64,000 nt of DNA from CAIYZT01 sp052387855 (lineage in GTDB: Bacteria > Pseudomonadota > Alphaproteobacteria > Rhodobacterales > Rhodobacteraceae), in assembly GCA_052387855.1 (NCBI GenBank), contig JBQTIT010000018.1:101504-165503 (forward strand), written 5' to 3'. A program made the translations under genes and the position numbers. This document shows, in pieces, positions 60,793 to 64,000 of the stretch. The notes beneath the pieces were generated by a model. It did no database searches. It saw nothing but the letters and a program-made list of their open reading frames with translations, and was not told where the DNA came from. Every line of letters begins with the position of its first letter. Position 1 is the first letter of the stretch.

Positions 60793-62286
60793 TTACCACC
60801 ATTTTCCGGGTTTGGAAACAAAGCCGGCCGCCTTTTCCAGCACATAGGCATGATTGAGCAGATCGCCCTCTTCCCAGGGCCGGCCGATCAGTTGCAGGCC
60901 CACGGGCAGGCCCTTGCGGTCCAGCCCGACCGGCACGGCGACGCCGGGCAGCCCGGCCAGGTTCAGCGTGACGGTAAAGACGTCGTTGAGATACATCTCG
61001 ACCGGATCGGTGGATCCGACCTCGCCCAGCCCGAAGGCGCTGGAGGGGGCGATCGGCGCCAGGATCGCGTCGATGCCGGCGGCAAAGGCGGTCTCGAAGT
61101 CGCGCTTGATCAGGCTGCGGACCTTGCGGGCGCGGTTGTAATAGGCGTCGTAGAACCCGGCCGACAGCACATAGGTGCCGACCATGATGCGCCGCTGCAC
61201 CTCGGGGCCGAAGCCGCTGGCGCGGGTGCGCTCGTACATCTCGGTCACGCCGTCGCCGGCGGCCAGCGCGGCGCGATGGCCATAGCGCACCCCGTCATAA
61301 CGCGCCAGGTTGCTGGAGGCTTCGGCCGGGGCGATGATGTAATAGGTCGGCAGCGCGTATTTCGTGTGCGGCAGCGAGATGTCGACGATCTCGGCGCCGG
61401 CATCCTTCAGCATCGCCGCGCCGTCCGACCAGAGCCGGTCCAGCGCCTCGGGCATGCCCTCGCTGCGATACTCGCGCGGGATGCCGATCCTCTTGCCCCG
61501 GATGTCGCCGGTCAGCGCCGCCTCGAAATCCGGCACGGCCAGGTCGGCCGAGGTGGAATCCTTGGGGTCGTGCCCGGCCATCGACCCCAGCATGATCGCC
61601 GCGTCGCGCACCGAGCGGGTCATCGGCCCGGCCTGATCCAGGCTTGAGGCATAGGCAATCACGCCCCAGCGGCTGACGCGGCCATAGGTGGGCTTGATGC
61701 CGGTGATGCCGGTGAACGCGGCCGGCTGGCGGATCGAGCCGCCGGTGTCGGTGCCGGTGGCGCCAAGGCACAGGTCGGCCGCGACCGCCGCCGCCGAGCC
61801 GCCCGACGAGCCGCCCGGCGTGCGCAGCACCTCGTCCACCTTCCAGGGGTTGACGGCGGGGCCGTAACACGAGGTTTCGTTGGACGAGCCCATGGCGAAC
61901 TCGTCCATGTTCAGCTTGCCAAGCATCACCGCGCCGTCGCCGAACAGCCGGGCCGTGACGGTGGATTCGTATTCCGGCCTGAACCCCCTGAGGATGTTCG
62001 ATCCGGCCTGCGAGGGCACCCCGCGCGTGCAGAACACATCCTTGATGCCCAGCGGAATGCCGCACATCGCCGGCGCATCGCCCGCGCGCAGCCGCGCATC
62101 GGCGGCGCGTGCCTGCTCCAGCGCGATCTCGGGGGTCTTGTGGACAAAGGCGTTCAGCGCGTCGCCCGCGTCCATCGCGGTCAGGCAGGCCATGGTCAGA
62201 TCGACCGAGGTGATCTGCCCCGCCCGCAGCGCGTCGCGCGCCTGGGCGATGGTCCAGGCGTTGGGGGTCGTGCCCGGCGCGCTCAT
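60793..62286 (-). CDS. gatA: aspartyl/glutamyl-tRNA amidotransferase subunit A
   Basis: A 497-residue amidase that liberates ammonia from glutamine to convert Glu-tRNA-Gln (and Asp-tRNA-Asn) to the amidated form. Catalytic K82 lies in GIPLGIKDVFCTRG, and the amidase signature is GGSSGGSAAAVAADLCLGA with GTDTGGSIRQPA, giving the Ser-Ser-Lys triad. The start overlaps the gatC stop by 4 bases (ATGA). The frame runs on upstream to 63525, but that part is antisense or repeat sequence. gatB is not in the window. Confidence 0.97.
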   Translation of the reverse strand: MSAPGTTPNAWTIAQARDALRAGQITSVDLTMACLTAMDAGDALNAFVHKTPEIALEQARAADARLRAGDAPAMCGIPLGIKDVFCTRGVPSQAGSNILRGFRPEYESTVTARLFGDGAVMLGKLNMDEFAMGSSNETSCYGPAVNPWKVDEVLRTPGGSSGGSAAAVAADLCLGATGTDTGGSIRQPAAFTGITGIKPTYGRVSRWGVIAYASSLDQAGPMTRSVRDAAIMLGSMAGHDPKDSTSADLAVPDFEAALTGDIRGKRIGIPREYRSEGMPEALDRLWSDGAAMLKDAGAEIVDISLPHTKYALPTYYIIAPAEASSNLARYDGVRYGHRAALAAGDGVTEMYERTRASGFGPEVQRRIMVGTYVLSAGFYDAYYNRARKVRSLIKRDFETAFAAGIDAILAPIAPSSAFGLGEVGSTDPVEMYLNDVFTVTLNLAGLPGVAVPVGLDRKGLPVGLQLIGRPWEEGDLLNHAYVLEKAAGFVSKPGKWW

Positions 62287-62570
62287 TCCACCACCTTCGG
62301 CACGGCAAAGAACCCCTCGCGCGCGTCGGGCGCGTTTTTCAGGATCTGCGACTGGATGTTGCCATCCGTCACCACATCTGCACGGCGCTTGAGCCGCATC
62401 GGCGTGACCGAGACCATGGGCTCCACCCCCGTCACATCGACCTCGTTGAGTTGCTCCATGAAGCCGAGGATGCCCGATAGCTGGTCCGCCAGGCGGGGAA
62501 GGTCGGCCTCCTCGACCCGGATGCGGGCAAGCTTGGCCACCTTGCGGGCGGTTCCTGGGTCGATGGACAT
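62283..62570 (-). CDS. gatC: aspartyl/glutamyl-tRNA amidotransferase subunit C
   Basis: A 95-residue subunit that stabilises the GatCAB complex. MSIDPGTARKVAKLARIRVE, EEADLPRLADQLSGILGFME, and VDVTGVEPMVSVTPMRLKRR with DVVTDGNIQSQILKNAPDAR are the family pattern. It overlaps gatA by 4 bases and precedes it, as usual. The promoter should lie in the 148 bases shared with the divergent UPF0173 gene. Confidence 0.96.
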   Translation of the reverse strand: MSIDPGTARKVAKLARIRVEEADLPRLADQLSGILGFMEQLNEVDVTGVEPMVSVTPMRLKRRADVVTDGNIQSQILKNAPDAREGFFAVPKVVE

Positions 62571-62718
62571 GGGGCGCGGCTCCCTTTGGCACTCGGCCTT
62601 CGTTTAGCCGTGCCCGCGCATGGGCGCAAGTTCCCGCCCGGCGTTTTGGGGCGCACGATTTTTGCTTTTCCCGGCCCGTTCGCGCGGTAAGACTTCCCTG
62701 GAACACCCGGAGACGAAC

Positions 62719-63399
62719 ATGATCATCACCTGGCTTGGCCATTCCTCCTTTCGCATCCAGATCGAGGGGGCGGTTCTGCTGATCGACCCCTGGCTGACCG
62801 GCAACCCGCTGTTCCCCGCCGCCCGCCGGGCCGAGGCCATCGCCGGGGCCACCCATGTGCTGGTGACCCATGGGCACGGCGACCACATCGGCGATGCCCC
62901 CGCCATCGCGACGGAGTTGAACCTGCCGGTCGTCGGCATCTACGACCTGGTCGGCCACCTCAAGGCCCGGCACGGGGTCGAGATCATCGGCTACAACAAG
63001 GGCGGCACGGTCGATCTGGCCGGGGCGAAGGTGACACTGGTCAACGCCTGCCATTCCTCCTCGGTCGAGGGGGTGGCGGTGGGCTCGGAGGCCGGATTCA
63101 TGATCGCGGGCGAGGGGCACACCATCTATGTCTCGGGCGACACCGACATCATGGCCGACATGGAGTGGATGGGCGACTATCACAAGCCGGACATCGGCAT
63201 CCTGTCGGCGGGCGGGCATTACACGATGGACATGGCGCGTGCGGCCTATGCCGCGCGGCGCTATTTCGATTTCAAGACCGTGATCCCCTGCCACTACCGC
63301 ACCTTTGGCCTTTTGGCGCAGGATGCCTCGGCCCTGGCCGCCGGCCTGCCCGGCGTGCGGGTGATCGAGCCGCAGGTTCTGGAGCCGATCGTGATCTGA
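62719..63399 (+). CDS. UPF0173 metal-dependent hydrolase (metallo-beta-lactamase fold)
   Basis: A 226-residue protein of the UPF0173 branch. MIITWLGHSSFRIQIEGAVL starts it, THGHGDHIGDAPAIATEL is the metal-binding motif (HxHxDH), NACHSSSVEGVAVGSEAGFM and YVSGDTDIMADMEWMGDYHK supply the further ligands, and VIPCHYRTFGLLAQD closes the site. GGAG stands before the ATG. It is divergent from gatC, an order common in Rhodobacteraceae. Substrate unknown. Confidence 0.93.
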   Translation: MIITWLGHSSFRIQIEGAVLLIDPWLTGNPLFPAARRAEAIAGATHVLVTHGHGDHIGDAPAIATELNLPVVGIYDLVGHLKARHGVEIIGYNKGGTVDLAGAKVTLVNACHSSSVEGVAVGSEAGFMIAGEGHTIYVSGDTDIMADMEWMGDYHKPDIGILSAGGHYTMDMARAAYAARRYFDFKTVIPCHYRTFGLLAQDASALAAGLPGVRVIEPQVLEPIVI

Positions 63400-64000
63400 C
63401 GGAAGCCGAGGGGCCAAGGCCGGCCAGGGCAATCGGTGGGCGCTGGGCGGGATGTTGACGGGCCCTCGCCTGACCTCTCGGTCAGTGCCTCGGCCAGGTC
63501 TGGCGGGGCGGATCAGGAAACGCACCGCGTTTTCCCGCCCGGGTGGGAGCGTGTCCGGGTGACCGGTTCCGCATCGTTACAGAGGCCGGCGCCCGACCCG
63601 GAGGGCGTGGAGCGCCCTCCCTGGGGGGGTCGGGCGCTGGCCGACGGCCGTTGGGGCCCTCGGCCGGGGATGTTGACGGGCCTTTGCATGACCTCGGCTG
63701 GTGCCTCGGCCAATTCGGGCGAAAAGGAAAACGCACCGCGTTTTCCCGCCCGTGTGGGAACGGTGCGGCACAACCGGTCCCGCCCTCACGACAGAGGCCA
63801 GCGCCTGACCTGGCTGGCGCGAAGCGCTTGCCGGGGGGTGATGAGGGATCAGAAAAGGTCCAGTGGACCTTTTCCCCGAAGAACGCCCGCCCCGTGGGCG
63901 GGCCGGGTGGGCAGGCGCGGGCCGAGGGCCTTTGGGGCCCTCGGCGGATTGCGGCAACCGTCCCGCATGACCTCGGCGATGGCCTCGGCCATTTCTGGCC
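63400..64000. repeat. 600-base terminal region of divergent direct repeats with hairpins
   Basis: No gene can be supported. The block GATGTTGACGGGCC followed by TGACCTC, GTGCCTCGGCCA, an AAACGCACCGCGTTTTCCC hairpin, a GTGGGA motif and ACAGAGGCC occurs at about 63450-63600 and again at about 63668-63810; a third, partial copy (GCATGACCTCGGCGATGGCC) starts at 63965 and runs off the window. Hairpins are GGAAACGC/GCGTTTTCC (63510-63533), GGAAAACGC/GCGTTTTCC (63726-63746) and AAAAGGTCCA/TGGACCTTTT (63853-63874). Confidence 0.75.

Noticed and set aside
62287..63525. Upstream extension of the gatA frame
   Set aside because: It covers gatC in another frame and the UPF0173 gene in antisense; gatA starts at 62286 by family length and the 4-base overlap with gatC.
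63482..63957. Three overlapping minus-strand frames of 84-126 codons in the right-edge repeats
   Set aside because: They overlap each other in different frames and merely translate the repeat and hairpin sequences.
63688..64000. Plus-strand frame open from ATG 63688 to the window end
   Set aside because: It crosses repeat units and palindromes, has Arg/Pro/Gly-rich composition without a motif, and has no Shine-Dalgarno; open frames of this length are common by chance at this GC content.

Overview
The window is very GC-rich (by eye about two thirds G+C) and densely coding. It looks like a chromosomal segment of an alphaproteobacterium of the order Rhodobacterales (Rhodobacteraceae). The evidence is a SAM/SAH-type riboswitch directly in front of metK, a family known essentially from Rhodobacterales; a GcrA cell-cycle regulator; a class II (CP4-like) aroA; the run miaB-phoH-ybeY-corC-lnt-metK-trmB; the run rpsA-ihfB-lapA-trpF-trpB; heterotetrameric sarcosine oxidase soxBDAG; and hom-glpX-recJ followed by tRNA-Glu. 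I see no prophage, insertion sequence, CRISPR array or plasmid gene, so most of the window is core genome with small accessory inserts.

Layout. 1-5 kb: the end of a hydantoinase B gene, an RbsA/RbsC-type ABC transporter, an EamA exporter and a LysR regulator. 5-9 kb: a DUF1127 protein, ileS and a DUF2237 protein. 8.9-10.5 kb: a possible unit made of two exported acidic-tailed PepSY-like proteins and a membrane-tethered LuxR-type regulator; this is the best candidate here for an undescribed system. 10.8-15.5 kb: trpB, trpF, lapA, ihfB and rpsA on the minus strand. 16-28 kb: on the plus strand RNA modification and processing (miaB, phoH, ybeY), envelope (corC, lnt), SAM synthesis (metK with riboswitch), a LysR/DUF4242 insert, trmB, then aroA-cmk. 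28-36 kb: nitroreductase, a small histidine-containing membrane protein, rimO, a DNA methyltransferase with a low-GC recognition region, gcrA, a Hint-domain protein, a beta-lactamase-fold hydrolase and an M20 amidohydrolase. 37-42 kb: soxBDAG. 42-45.6 kb: TadG/TadE pilus proteins and glutamate dehydrogenase. 45.8-51.2 kb: hom, glpX, an outer-membrane barrel, recJ and tRNA-Glu. 51.3-59 kb: a complete maltose/alpha-glucoside locus (malG, malF, malE and alpha-glucosidase on one strand; LacI regulator and malK on the other). 59-63.4 kb: the RNase P RNA, a lipoprotein, gatA, gatC and a UPF0173 hydrolase. The last 600 bases are degenerate repeats with hairpins.

How the parts connect. The maltose locus is self-contained: binding protein, two permeases, ATPase, cytoplasmic glucosidase and repressor, with a perfect operator-like palindrome overlapping a putative -35 box and a strong hairpin between malE and malF. 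SAM supply (metK, riboswitch-controlled) sits among SAM-consuming tRNA enzymes (miaB, trmB). Sarcosine oxidase, an M20 amidohydrolase, glutamate dehydrogenase and, far upstream, a hydantoinase suggest use of methylated nitrogen compounds, but that link is inference only.

Several intergenic repeat types recur: a double-hairpin element followed by a GGATATTT motif (three places), a C-rich/G-rich element around CTTGTGGGG (three places), and the divergent repeats at the right edge. Start sites were set by family alignment from memory and by visible Shine-Dalgarno sequences; no database search was possible.
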